A DNA stretch of 64,000 bases from contig JAHHIG010000002.1 in the NCBI GenBank assembly GCA_019358895.1, forward strand, positions 124,001 to 188,000. The letters are read 5' to 3'. The notes beneath the pieces were generated by a model that had not been told where the DNA came from, made no database searches, and saw only the letters and a program-made list of their open reading frames with translations. How positions within the stretch are numbered: position 1 is the stretch's first letter; the number at the start of each line of letters is the position of its first letter. The position numbers and the translations under genes are program-made. Positions 1 to 8,435 of this stretch are shown here, in pieces. The DNA is from Tildeniella nuda ZEHNDER 1965/U140 (GTDB taxonomy: Bacteria; Cyanobacteriota; Cyanobacteriia; Leptolyngbyales; Leptolyngbyaceae).

Positions 1-2144
1 GACAGACCTTTATCATTGCGCTGACGATTCCCCTCTGTACATTGGCGGCAGCGATTGTCATGAAGTTCTGCGGCTTCTCGCTCAACATTTTTAGTTTGGG
101 TGGTCTGGCAATCAGCGTGGGGCAGGCGATCGACACCTCGGTTGTGATTCTCGAAAACGTCAGCAAACGGGTGGAAGCGATTAAGCTGGACGGCAATCTT
201 AACGGCAACGGACATCACAACGGTAATGGGAATGGCAAGAGCGATCGTGCTCGTACCCTGATTACCGCCGTAGAAGAAAGTAGCCGCGAGGTGGAATCGT
301 CGCTGGTGGCTTCGACGGCTGCCAACCTGGTCTCGGTCTTGCCTTTTATCCTTGTAGGCGGATTCGTCTCGCTGCTGTTTAACGAACTCATTCTCACGAT
401 TTGCTTTGCGGTAATCGCCTCACTGGTGGTCGCCCTTACCGTTGTGCCAATGTTGTCTGCCCGTCTCTTTGCCATTGAATGGTCGAGCGGCTTGAATCGG
501 CTGTGGCTGCTACGTGCCTTTAACCAACGGCTGGATGGTGCCACGCGATCCTATAGCAACACGCTGGCAAAGGTGATTCGTCGTCGAGCGATCGTCCTTG
601 TAACGGCATTCGTCGTGTTGGGTGGCAGCGGTGTGGTGATGGCAGGTCAGATTCCGCAAGAAATTTTGCCGCGTATCAGTACCGGGCAGGCAAATGTCAA
701 CGTTCAGTTTCCGCCTGGAACCTCGCTAGAAACCAATCGGCGCGTGATGGCAGCAGTAGACGATGTGCTGCTGAAACAACCAGAGACAGATTATGTCTTC
801 ACCACCGCAGGCGGGTCGCTGTTTGGCAACACCGTCTCGGCAAACCCATCGCGCAGTACAGGTAACGTGACGCTCAAAGACGGTAGCGACGTGGTGGAGT
901 TTACCGAACGGGTGACGCGAGAAATGAACAAGCTCAACCTGGCAGGCATCCGGGTACGAGTTTCGGCGGGTTCTGTGCGCGGCTTGACGTTGAACAATTC
1001 ACCGTTGCGAGGTGCGGAAGTGGATGTGGTGCTTCAGGGCGAAGATGCCGAGGTGCTGCGGCAGGCGGGTCGGCAAGTGCTGTCGGCATTAGATGAGCAG
1101 GTAAAATTATCTGCGTTTCGCCCCGATGCGGACGATCGCCAGCCCGAAGTGCAAATTCGCCCCGATTGGGAACGCGCGAATGGTCTTGGTTTAACCACCC
1201 AGGAGATTGGCAGCACCATTCAAACGGCGATCGAAGGTTCTATCCCCACGCAATTGCAACGCAGCGAACGCCTGGTGGATGTGCGGGTGCAGTTGAACCA
1301 GGACTTACTGAAGCAGCCTTCCCAGTTGGCGCAACTCCCCTTATTTGTGGATAACAACGCTCTGGTACGGTTAAGCGACGTTGCCAAAATCGAAGAAGGG
1401 CAGGCTCCCGGTGAGATTCAGCGCATTAATCAGCGGGGCGTTTTTCTCATTGCAGGCAACCTGAACAAAGGCGCGAGTCTGGGTGCGGCATTAGAAGAAG
1501 TGCAGCAAATTGTCTCCAAGCTGGACTTGCCCGATGGCGTGACGGTGCTGCCAAGCTACGCCGGACAAACCAACAAAGAACTTCAGGGTGCGCTGGTGGT
1601 TCTAGGCGGACTCGCTGCCTTTCTGGTCTTTGTGGTCATGGCAGTGCAGTACAACTCTCTCATCGATCCGCTGGTCATTATTCTGACGGTGCCGTTGGCA
1701 CTGGCTGGCGGCATTTTGGGCTTGTTTGTGACACAAACCGCGATCGGCATTACCGTTGTCGTCGGTGCAGTCCTACTGATTGGGATTGTGGTTAACAACG
1801 CCATCATCATGGTAGAAACGGCAAACCAAATTCGTGAGGAAGAGAGGCTTGACCGTGCTACCGCTATTATGAAAGCCGCACCTCAACGTCTGCGCCCCAT
1901 CCTCATGACCACGATTACCACAGTCCTGGGACTTTTTCCCCTGGCACTGGGCATTGGCGAAGGATCAGAGTTCTTGCAGCCGTTGGGTGTGGTTGTCTTC
2001 TCCGGTTTAACTCTGGCAACCATGCTCACGCTGTTTATCATCCCCTGCTTCTATGTCCTGCTGCACGACATCTTCAAGCGGGATATGGGCATTGGACAGT
2101 TGGTGACGAAGACACGATCGCTCGTCCTTTCCACCCGCAAATAA
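1..2144 (+). CDS. RND family efflux transporter, inner-membrane pump (3' part, cut by window start)
   Basis: AcrB/MdtB-like hydrophobic resistance-nodulation-division pump that should export compounds from the periplasm or inner membrane using proton flow. The frame is open from base 3, so the true start lies upstream; what remains begins just before TM4 and runs through the second porter domain and TM7-12. TM4 reads GQAIDTSVVILENV; most drug RND pumps have two adjacent Asp here, and this one has Asp-Thr. TM10 carries NNAIIMVE, as in the NN-type HAE1 pumps. A Gly/Asn/His-rich insertion (GNLNGNGHHNGNGNGK) extends the cytoplasmic loop after TM4. No membrane-fusion protein is visible, so it is probably upstream. 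The family is certain; the substrate is unknown. Confidence 0.93.
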   Translation, partial: QTFIIALTIPLCTLAAAIVMKFCGFSLNIFSLGGLAISVGQAIDTSVVILENVSKRVEAIKLDGNLNGNGHHNGNGNGKSDRARTLITAVEESSREVESSLVASTAANLVSVLPFILVGGFVSLLFNELILTICFAVIASLVVALTVVPMLSARLFAIEWSSGLNRLWLLRAFNQRLDGATRSYSNTLAKVIRRRAIVLVTAFVVLGGSGVVMAGQIPQEILPRISTGQANVNVQFPPGTSLETNRRVMAAVDDVLLKQPETDYVFTTAGGSLFGNTVSANPSRSTGNVTLKDGSDVVEFTERVTREMNKLNLAGIRVRVSAGSVRGLTLNNSPLRGAEVDVVLQGEDAEVLRQAGRQVLSALDEQVKLSAFRPDADDRQPEVQIRPDWERANGLGLTTQEIGSTIQTAIEGSIPTQLQRSERLVDVRVQLNQDLLKQPSQLAQLPLFVDNNALVRLSDVAKIEEGQAPGEIQRINQRGVFLIAGNLNKGASLGAALEEVQQIVSKLDLPDGVTVLPSYAGQTNKELQGALVVLGGLAAFLVFVVMAVQYNSLIDPLVIILTVPLALAGGILGLFVTQTAIGITVVVGAVLLIGIVVNNAIIMVETANQIREEERLDRATAIMKAAPQRLRPILMTTITTVLGLFPLALGIGEGSEFLQPLGVVVFSGLTLATMLTLFIIPCFYVLLHDIFKRDMGIGQLVTKTRSLVLSTRK

Positions 2145-2164
2145 CGCCGTTATCTGTGGCTTGT

Positions 2165-2193
2165 CCTCCAGCATTTTGGTCAAGTGCTGGAGG
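2165..2193 (+). terminator. Inverted repeat after the RND gene, possible terminator
   Basis: CCTCCAGCA (2165-2173) is perfectly complementary to TGCTGGAGG (2185-2193) across an 11-base loop, 21 bases after the pump gene stop. There is no clear T-run, so it may be a weak terminator or an mRNA 3' stabiliser. Confidence 0.45.
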
Positions 2194-2216
2194 CTAGAGC
2201 ATTATTCGTAAAAACT

Positions 2217-2405
2217 ATGAGTATTGAGGCATTGAAAAAGCGGTTCGATCGCGATCGTCCCATGACAAGCATCACGATTCGGATGCCCGAAGATGTGATT
2301 AGCGATCTAAAGCGAGTAGCACCGTTGCCTGAGTTTTCTGGTTATCAGCCCTTCATGTTTTCTGCGCTCATAAACGGTGCGCTTCAGTCATTGCAGAGAA
2401 GCTGA
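2217..2405 (+). CDS. Small ribbon-helix-helix-like protein (62 aa)
   Basis: Short protein with the pattern MTSITIRMPEDVISDLKRVA followed by FSGYQPFM. This is the beta-strand/helix arrangement of CopG/BrnA-type ribbon-helix-helix DNA-binding antitoxins. I chose ATG 2217; a GTG 33 bases upstream falls inside the stem-loop that follows the RND gene. It has no toxin partner beside it: the RND pump is upstream, and the gene on the other strand starts its stop codon at the next base (stops at 2403-2405 and 2406-2408). It could be an orphan antitoxin or a small regulator. The fold is inferred from pattern only. Confidence 0.55.
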   Translation: MSIEALKKRFDRDRPMTSITIRMPEDVISDLKRVAPLPEFSGYQPFMFSALINGALQSLQRS

Positions 2406-2726
2406 TTAACGTTTCAACTTCAACCATCCCTTGATTTCTGTTCTAGACCAGCCATCTGAGCAGTTCTGACCCCAAAGCGTTATACCTGGTGCTGTTTTAG
2501 CAATTGATTTGCTTGTGGTATCTCGTCTAAGATAAATGCTCCGTGATTCATCTATTTTGATATTCCCCTCTCTACAATTACTTTGTGCTAAAACAGCAGA
2601 CTGATCAGCTCCTGAGAAGGAAGTTATCTTGCTACTAGACAGCATCCAAATTGCTAAGCCTATGACTAAAAATAAACCGACTAAAGTACTCACAGCTTTC
2701 ACAAGCCGAAGCATTTGACCACTCAT
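2406..2726 (-). CDS. Membrane-anchored SH3-like domain protein (106 aa)
   Basis: One transmembrane helix near residues 12-30 (VGLFLVIGLAIWML) anchors a small exported domain. The C-terminal half (SIYLRRDTTSKSIAKTAPG, then CSDGWSRTEIKGWLKL) follows the bacterial SH3 pattern of a 'LR' strand, a Pro-Gly turn and a W...GW ending; two Cys could form a disulfide. It lies on the same strand as, and 111 bp downstream of, the orthocaspase gene, which also carries a single membrane helix with an exported tail. They may be transcribed together. The function is unknown; such domains often bind peptidoglycan or peptides. Confidence 0.6.
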   Translation of the reverse strand: MSGQMLRLVKAVSTLVGLFLVIGLAIWMLSSSKITSFSGADQSAVLAQSNCREGNIKIDESRSIYLRRDTTSKSIAKTAPGITLWGQNCSDGWSRTEIKGWLKLKR

Positions 2727-2837
2727 ACCGAAGCCTCCAGTATGCGTTAATACTGAGTACTTCTAGTTCAAGTTTAGTGATCAGGACGATAAACAAAATC
2801 TTTAAGTTTATCGTTGCCCCAAAACATGGTTATTTTC

Positions 2838-4211
2838 CTAATTTACGGTGATAGAGACTCCTAATTCTTTACATTTTGTTCTGATTGGACTCTCGGTTAG
2901 CCCAACTTGCTTCTTAACCTCCTGATTACTTTGGTCGTATTGAGTTAAAAGCCAGTTGCATTCTCGTCCTGTGAGACGGTTAGGTGAGATCTTCAACGGT
3001 GTATAAGACTCTATCCCAATGCTCTTCTGCCTTGACATAAAATAGTACAAAAAACCTAATGCCGTAATGGCAATCACTATACTTAGAATAGCTAAACCCT
3101 TCCGAGAGATTGAGAAATAAGAATCTCTCTGTGTATTTCCTTGTCCAACTACTAGCGTCTCAACAATCGCTACATCTTCATCTTTCAGTTGAAGTGACTT
3201 TTGCAGTTGCTTTAAGGCTTTCTGGGTGTCCTCTCTGAAGGGATAGCCGCTCGTTCTCAATTCCCCAAGCAACTCCACCTCGTATTGTCGGAGTTTTCTT
3301 TGGTAATCACGGTGGGGATAGAGAGATCTGGCTTCAATGGCAGCCGCATCTTCAAGGGTTAGATTTAAGCTATTGCGTAGATTCTCTAAGACTGTTCGCC
3401 CAATACCAGCAATCTCGCCATCGCTAATCCATTGCTCTAATTCTCTACGATATTTCAGCTTGGGGCTGTTCGCTGGGGCTTTTGCAAGGTGAATGTTATA
3501 ACCTTCCTTAACGGCATAGATCTCCGGCTTCATTGTAGGGACTGTTTCCCGTACTTTGCTTCCGGCATATTCATGCAGTTCATTTACTGAAATCCAATCA
3601 TCCTTATCTAAATCGGCTGCACCTGTTTCAATGCCTTCGATTAAGTGGTGAGTGTAGATGGAGAGGTCGGAGCCATCCTGCTCGAAGGAATATTGAGTTG
3701 AAGTAGAAGAGGTCAACACTGCCCGACCTTCTCCACCAAACTGTCTTCTCACATCGATAAAGCCATCATCCTTTGCTTTCATTCCTTCAGCAAACGCACC
3801 ACTGAAACAGCAGTCTAGAATGATGACTTGCCGTTTTGACCGAGAGCTATCCATAATGTCGTGGACAAAGCTTGCTGGCACGGCTGTTGATTTGGTCAGT
3901 TGCCCTCGTGCATTTTTTTCGGTGATGCGGGTTGCTAAGTAAAGGTTACCGCTATTATCTTTAACACCATGACCTGAAAAAAACAGCAACGCTAAGTCAT
4001 CCCGCTCTAACTCTGCAAATAGTTTTTCGATGGACTGTTCCATCGTTTGGCGGTCTGGGTTAACTAGGGCTACTGCTTCATCAAAATTGCCCATTTCTGC
4101 ATCCAGCAAAATCCGTCGCACGGCTTCTACGTCCCTGACAGCTCCAGGAAGCGGGCTTAAGCCAGATGCATAATCACTGACACCAATCAGTAGTGCGATT
4201 TTTCTGGTCAT
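2838..4211 (-). CDS. Orthocaspase / metacaspase-like peptidase (C14 family) with membrane helix
   Basis: Caspase-like cysteine peptidase. The catalytic His lies in FFSGHG (His81) and the nucleophile in ILDCCFSG (Cys135), both intact. The p20-like fold spans about residues 1-245 and ends with VPTMKPEIYAVKEGYNIHL. A helical segment follows (about 253-355, with two repeats of a charged EL..W/Y..L..GE.R-like unit), then one transmembrane helix (372-391) and a short exported tail with two Cys. Bacterial orthocaspases prefer Arg/Lys at P1 and are linked to stress or regulated cell death; here the peptidase would sit on the cytoplasmic face of the membrane. An SH3-like membrane protein follows on the same strand. 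The substrate is not evident. Confidence 0.9.
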   Translation of the reverse strand: MTRKIALLIGVSDYASGLSPLPGAVRDVEAVRRILLDAEMGNFDEAVALVNPDRQTMEQSIEKLFAELERDDLALLFFSGHGVKDNSGNLYLATRITEKNARGQLTKSTAVPASFVHDIMDSSRSKRQVIILDCCFSGAFAEGMKAKDDGFIDVRRQFGGEGRAVLTSSTSTQYSFEQDGSDLSIYTHHLIEGIETGAADLDKDDWISVNELHEYAGSKVRETVPTMKPEIYAVKEGYNIHLAKAPANSPKLKYRRELEQWISDGEIAGIGRTVLENLRNSLNLTLEDAAAIEARSLYPHRDYQRKLRQYEVELLGELRTSGYPFREDTQKALKQLQKSLQLKDEDVAIVETLVVGQGNTQRDSYFSISRKGLAILSIVIAITALGFLYYFMSRQKSIGIESYTPLKISPNRLTGRECNWLLTQYDQSNQEVKKQVGLTESPIRTKCKELGVSITVN

Positions 4212-4379
4212 ACGCTAAAGCTTGAGGGCAAATGCTACCAGTTACTGTCTCGCCTTAATGATCGTTCTAGCGCTACAGTGCAAGCCTTTTGGTGATCTTA
4301 GACGCTCTACTTGCCGTAGTTTCCAACTAACGACTTCCTAAAAATGCAGCTTAAAACTCTACAGTAAGAGACTATTCTT

Positions 4380-4411
4380 GAATGAGGGGTGTAGGGTCTA
4401 ACCCCTCATTC
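4380..4411. terminator. Perfect 11-bp inverted repeat in the 4212-4673 spacer
   Basis: GAATGAGGGGT and ACCCCTCATTC pair perfectly around a 10-base loop. The 462-bp spacer lies between the 5' end of the orthocaspase gene and the toxin-antitoxin pair. It also holds HIP1 octamers (near 4517 and 4621), and I see no gene in it. The hairpin may be a repeat-element remnant rather than a terminator, because no gene ends close by. Confidence 0.4.
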
Positions 4412-4673
4412 TCTCTTGGTGGTGTAAGTTTCAGAAAAATTGGTTATCTTTCAGCAGTGTGAGCTAGAGATTAAAACCCATCATCTTGAGTAGTAAGCGA
4501 TGCAGCATTTTTAGCTAGGCGATCGCCTTTAAGCAACCCGTACAAGTGCGCGCACTGTTGTGAAGTGAAGGGGCGATTATGCTTTGCAGACGTTTCACGA
4601 ACGTAGGTATTGTTGACAAGGGCGATCGCTTTGCTGTGTTCAGAAGAAATCGAAGGTATGGCTTAAATACCCT

Positions 4674-4943
4674 ATGAAATTCGAGTTTGATGAGGCAAAA
4701 AGTCAGTCTAATCACGATAAACACGGCATAGACTTTGTCGTTGCACAACAACTCTGGGCGGATCATGGCAGAATTGAGATTCCAGCCAGAACAGAGGACG
4801 AGCCAAGATTTCTGGTAATTGGCACGATCGATCAGAAGTACTGGTCAGCCGTTATCACCTATCGAAACGACAAAATACGCATTATTTCGGTTCGGCGCTC
4901 TCGCGCAGAAGAGGTGGCTATTTATAAGGGCAGACAAATATGA
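4674..4943 (+). CDS. brnT: BrnT family toxin (89 aa)
   Basis: Type II toxin of the BrnT family, a RelE-fold ribonuclease expected to cleave RNA and stop translation. The family pattern is clear: MKFEFDEAKSQSNHDKHGID at the N-terminus, then a central region with DEPRFLVIGTID, YRNDKIRIISVRRSRAEE and a basic end. The length fits the family (about 90 aa). The next gene starts inside its stop codon (ATGA overlap, 4940-4943), the usual toxin-first order for BrnT modules. The start is ATG 4674; the upstream sequence has no strong Shine-Dalgarno. Confidence 0.88.
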   Translation: MKFEFDEAKSQSNHDKHGIDFVVAQQLWADHGRIEIPARTEDEPRFLVIGTIDQKYWSAVITYRNDKIRIISVRRSRAEEVAIYKGRQI

Positions 4944-5167
4944 AAGCAAATGAATTTGATACCAGATTCGACAATGGAGAGGATATTACCAATCTTCTAG
5001 ACCTCTCTCAGGTAACTCATCCGGGCTACAAACAGACGAGCATTGATGTTGATTTTCCCATTTGGATGCTTGAAGCCTTAGACCAGGAAGCCAAACGACT
5101 TGGAGTTACACGTCAAGCCATCATCAAAGTCTGGATCGCTGATCGCCTTGCTAACCTTTCTCATTAG
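4940..5167 (+). CDS. CopG/BrnA-like antitoxin (75 aa)
   Basis: Antitoxin partner of the preceding BrnT-like toxin, overlapping it by four bases. The C-terminal half is a ribbon-helix-helix: strand QTSIDVDFPIWMLEALDQEA, then helix KRLGVTRQAIIKVWIADRL. The N-terminal part (EFDTRFDNGEDITNLLDLS) is the acidic toxin-binding segment seen in cyanobacterial CopG antitoxins paired with BrnT. It should bind and neutralise the toxin and repress the operon promoter. Translational coupling through the overlap is likely. Confidence 0.85.
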   Translation: MKANEFDTRFDNGEDITNLLDLSQVTHPGYKQTSIDVDFPIWMLEALDQEAKRLGVTRQAIIKVWIADRLANLSH

Positions 5168-5348
5168 TAGTGAGCTTCTCAGCTTTATAAGTCTGGGAAT
5201 CACTGGGTATGAATCAGCATTTTTACAAGAACTGATCGCCATCATGCAGAGACGATCGCGCTTGAACCAAACGAGAAATGCTTGCTTCTTCCATCTCACG
5301 AAGAACCAGTATTAGTCGCGTTGAGGCAATGCAATCCACTAAAATTCT

Positions 5349-5557
5349 CAATTTTGGTAAGTGTTCTTTGATTTCAGACACGCATTTGTCGATTTCAGAC
5401 ACGCATTTGTTGATTTTGCATAAGCATTTCTTGACTCTAGGTACAGCTTCATTGAGTTTGCATAAGTTGTACTTAATTTGTATGAGCGTTCTTCGATATT
5501 GCATCAGCAATGCTTGATTTTGCACAAGTTATGCTTAATTTTCAAGCAGGTATGACT
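5349..5557. repeat. 21-bp degenerate tandem repeat array, locus 1 (10 units)
   Basis: Ten consecutive units with starts at 5349, 5370, 5391, 5412, 5433, 5454, 5475, 5495, 5516 and 5537, in register except for one missing base in the seventh. Units 2 and 3 differ only at the last base; the others are diverged, with a core like GATTTTGCATAAGCATTTCT. Read on the minus strand, a 100-codon frame (5223-5525, GTG start) gives heptads such as KINKCVS EIDKCVS EIKEHLP with hydrophobic residues every 4 and 3 positions, which suggests a coiled coil. I am not convinced it is translated. The array fills the spacer between the BrnT/CopG pair and the Uma2 gene. Confidence 0.85.
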
Positions 5558-5665
5558 GGATCTCAACTTAAGCAGTTCGTGCAGGGAAGATCATTGTGGT
5601 AAAGCGAAGGGGCGATCGTCCGGTTAGCAAGCGATATGCCACAATGCAGACAGGAATAACTGGCG

Positions 5666-6253
5666 GTGGATGCAATGCCTTCACTACTTAACCAAACGAC
5701 TGACCAACGCATCGTCCATCATGGCACTTGGGAACAGTTCAAGCTCATTCAAAAGGGCTTTGGTGAGTCTCGTGGTGTGCGGTTGTTTTACTATGACGAG
5801 ACGATCGAGATTCTCATGCCGGGACGTGAACACGAAATCTTTTCGCGGCTCATTGGTTATTTAGTGACAACCTTCCTGGCTGAAAAGGGCATCTTTTTTC
5901 AGTCAACCGGGTCGATGACTCAAGAAAAAGAAGGAGTTGTCTCGGCTCAAGCAGGCGAATCGTACTGCATTGAGAGCGTTAAGGTAATCCCAGATTTAGC
6001 GATCGAGGTTGTCTTTACTAGCGGTGGTATGAGTAAGCTAGAGCGCTATAAAGCGTTAGGGGTGCCTGAAGTCTGGTTTTGGGAAGACGGGGTGCTGAAG
6101 CTCTATCATCTGCAAAACGATCACTATGAGTTGATCGATCGCAGCCAGCTAGCCGGACTCAGTAACCTCAACCTGGATTTATTGCAACGCTGTATCTTAA
6201 TGGCTGAGACTGATACAGGCGAAGCGATCAGAGCATTTCGACGAGAGCTATAG
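5666..6253 (+). CDS. Uma2 family endonuclease (DUF820)
   Basis: PD-(D/E)XK-fold protein of the Uma2 family, found in very many copies in cyanobacterial genomes and predicted to be a restriction-like nuclease of unknown role. Signature residues are present: E(I)LMPGREHEIFSRLI, VIPDLAIEVVFTSGG (the Asp and Glu of the active site), then KLERYKALGVPEVWFWEDG. The length (195 aa) is normal. Two starts are possible: GTG 5666, preceded by an AGGAA at a reasonable distance, or ATG 5675. The gene stands alone between the 21-bp array and hpnP. Confidence 0.9.
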   Translation: MDAMPSLLNQTTDQRIVHHGTWEQFKLIQKGFGESRGVRLFYYDETIEILMPGREHEIFSRLIGYLVTTFLAEKGIFFQSTGSMTQEKEGVVSAQAGESYCIESVKVIPDLAIEVVFTSGGMSKLERYKALGVPEVWFWEDGVLKLYHLQNDHYELIDRSQLAGLSNLNLDLLQRCILMAETDTGEAIRAFRREL

Positions 6254-6339
6254 CGCGATCGCCCTTGAGCCAACGATGCAGGGGCGATCGCCATCACAAT
6301 TGAACGGATGGAAGCAACGAAACCGATCGTCTCCATTGA

Positions 6340-8001
6340 TCAACGGGCAAAGCTGCCAACGCGGAGTCTTTGGGCTGCTTTTACCTTTTGGGCATAGAAC
6401 GAAGCCGCCTGTTCACCCCGGCTACATTCCTGAGCAAACGTGATCAGGTGATGCGCTACTAGCCCAATGTGGATCAGGTTCTCAATATTGCCTGTTTTGA
6501 GTTTCGGTCCTGCCATGCGCCAAAACGTTTTGCGGTAGTTGCTGAGCACACCGACCCTCAGAATGATGTTCGCCATAATCCACAAGCCTTTGCGGATATT
6601 CTTTTTGGACAAGCGGGCAGGACTTAACGGTGGCTTGATGCGGTTCTTAAAAGTATGCTCGACGTTGTACGCAAACCGCTGGTAGAGAAAATCTGGGTCG
6701 TAGGCAGCGGTAATGCAGCGTCGCCACATCTCCACCACCTCGTCATACGGCATGAGAAACTCTACGTTTGATTCGCGGTTTTCATCAAAGTTAAGCCGTC
6801 CTTCGGTTTCAAGTCTGCGCCACAGGGGAGTGCGCGGCAACGCGTGGAGCAGGTTAATGGTCAGCATGGGAATGTTCGACAGGCGGATGAATTCGAGGAT
6901 GCGATCGCCCGTATCTGGTGTATCGGTGTCCAGCCCAATGATGATGCCCGATACGACTTCCATCCCATAGCTGTTGAGGGTTTTGATCGCCTCCAAAATG
7001 GACATCCCACCCATCAAGTTTTGCTGCTTTGAGATGGATTTGAGCGCGTCTGTTTCGGGCGTTTCGATGCCGCAAAACACCGTGCAGAAGTATGCTTCAC
7101 GCATCATTGCCAGCAGTTCTTTATTCTGTGCCAGGTTGAGCGTGGCTTCACAAGCAAACTGAATGGGATAGCCGTTGCGCTTTTGCCAATCGATGAGATG
7201 TGGCAACAGTTGCAGAGCGGCACGACGATCGCCCACAAAGTTGTCGTCCACAAAATAGACGGCTCTTAGCTCACCCGATGCCAGCATGGCATCCAGTTCC
7301 GCCACAATCTGTTCGGGCGACTTCAAGCGCGGGTTACGTCCGTAGAGTTCGGGAATATCGCAAAACTCGCAGCGGTAAGGGCAACCGCTAGAGTACTGCA
7401 CGTTGCTAATGAAATACTTGTCGAGATTAATCAGGTGATAGGCAGGAATGGGAAACTCGTTGAGCGGCAGTCGTTCGGTGGTCTCAAAGCGCATTTGCTG
7501 AGACGGTCGATCGGTGTGCAAGTCCATATACTCAATCATGCGATCGGTGGCATCGCCCAATTCACCCAGATGCAGCAGGTCAAAATCGGGATAATACTCT
7601 GGACAGCCTGAGACGGACGGACCGCCGATCGCCGTCAGCTTGCCGTAACGATGCGCCATCTCGTTGATGTGATTGATCTGCGATCGTTGAATGTGCATCC
7701 CGCTCACGATCACCGCATCTGCCCAACGATAATCAGCAGGTTTAGCAGACTTGATGTTTTCGTCAACAAACCGGACTTCCCACTCTTGAGGCAAGTAAGC
7801 AGCAACGACCAGAATGCCCTGCGGCGGCATAAACGCTTTCACGCTGCCCAGCAATGGATACGCATTGTTAAACGTGCCAAACGACGGACTGTACTTTGGG
7901 AACACGCAAAGAATGCGGCGTTGGTTCTGGGGTTTATAGCGAGGCTTTCCAGGCTCACTTTCAGGAACGAGTTGCTCAAAATCCTTCAATACAGCAGTCA
8001 T
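6340..8001 (-). CDS. hpnP: B12-binding radical SAM protein, probable hopanoid C-2 methylase HpnP
   Basis: An N-terminal cobalamin-binding domain (about 30-150, with GGPSVSGCPEYYPDFDLLHL) is followed by a radical SAM core whose cluster motif is SSGCPYRCEFCD (CxxxCxxC), then a DUF4070-type tail. Segments such as RRILCVFPKYSPSFGTF, FMPPQGILVVAAYLP and HLGELGDATD agree with my recollection of HpnP, the enzyme that methylates hopanoids at C-2. No hopanoid genes (shc, hpnH) are in this window, so the assignment rests on the protein alone. The alternative is another DUF4070 radical SAM methyltransferase. It is transcribed alone, convergent with the Uma2 gene. Confidence 0.7.
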   Translation of the reverse strand: MTAVLKDFEQLVPESEPGKPRYKPQNQRRILCVFPKYSPSFGTFNNAYPLLGSVKAFMPPQGILVVAAYLPQEWEVRFVDENIKSAKPADYRWADAVIVSGMHIQRSQINHINEMAHRYGKLTAIGGPSVSGCPEYYPDFDLLHLGELGDATDRMIEYMDLHTDRPSQQMRFETTERLPLNEFPIPAYHLINLDKYFISNVQYSSGCPYRCEFCDIPELYGRNPRLKSPEQIVAELDAMLASGELRAVYFVDDNFVGDRRAALQLLPHLIDWQKRNGYPIQFACEATLNLAQNKELLAMMREAYFCTVFCGIETPETDALKSISKQQNLMGGMSILEAIKTLNSYGMEVVSGIIIGLDTDTPDTGDRILEFIRLSNIPMLTINLLHALPRTPLWRRLETEGRLNFDENRESNVEFLMPYDEVVEMWRRCITAAYDPDFLYQRFAYNVEHTFKNRIKPPLSPARLSKKNIRKGLWIMANIILRVGVLSNYRKTFWRMAGPKLKTGNIENLIHIGLVAHHLITFAQECSRGEQAASFYAQKVKAAQRLRVGSFAR

Positions 8002-8115
8002 CAGGCTTCCTCAACGTTTTCACCTTGATGACACTGTAGAAGACCATGCTGGGATCTTTCAAGGGCTACGGGAAGAACTGCTTATAGTGGGACGAATGAA
8101 GACGAGAAGTGAGTA

Positions 8116-8213
8116 GGACTTACGCATAAGGTGTTTAGATCCCCGACTTCTGATTAAAGTTCTGTCTTAAAAGCCAACTCAAGCATAGAAGTCGGGGATC
8201 TTTGCGTAAGTCC
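8116..8213. mobile_element. Miniature inverted-repeat element (98 bp) flanked by TA
   Basis: Terminal inverted repeats GGACTTACGCA (left) and TGCGTAAGTCC (right) are perfect over 11 bp, and each end is bordered by TA (8114-8115 and 8214-8215), the target duplication typical of IS630/Tc1-mariner elements. Inside, CCCCGACTTCT and AGAAGTCGGGG extend the pairing. It carries no gene. Its right end abuts the MntA-like remnant, which has lost its N-terminus and start codon exactly there. Confidence 0.8.
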
Positions 8214-8216
8214 TAA

Positions 8217-8435
8217 GAGTTAGGTATTTTCGGCTCTTACATTCGGCAAGAGCAAACTAAAAACAGCGATATCGATGTACTGGTAGAGTTTTCTGAGACA
8301 CCGAGTCTGTTGAAGTTTGTCAATTTAGAGAATTATCTTAGTGACAATCTAGGGGTTCAAGTCGATTTGGTGCATAAGGCTGGCTTGAAGCCCCGTATTG
8401 GAGAACGAATTTTGGCAGAGGTCGTTTACCTATGA
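8217..8435 (+). pseudogene. MntA-like nucleotidyltransferase antitoxin, 5' truncated
   Basis: An open frame without a start codon encodes GSYIRQEQTKNSDIDVLV, the GS...DxD nucleotidyltransferase signature of MNT-domain antitoxins (MntA), which AMPylate HepT toxins. It continues through LGVQVDLVHKAGLKPRI to a TGA at 8433-8435. About 20 residues normally precede GSY, but here the frame meets the miniature element at 8213, so the promoter and start are gone. The stop overlaps the ATG of the HepT-like frame by four bases, the usual operon arrangement. Confidence 0.8.

Noticed and set aside
5349-5557. CRISPR array at locus 1, 2, 3 or 4
   Set aside because: Units are contiguous, with no unique spacers between identical repeats, and no cas genes are nearby.
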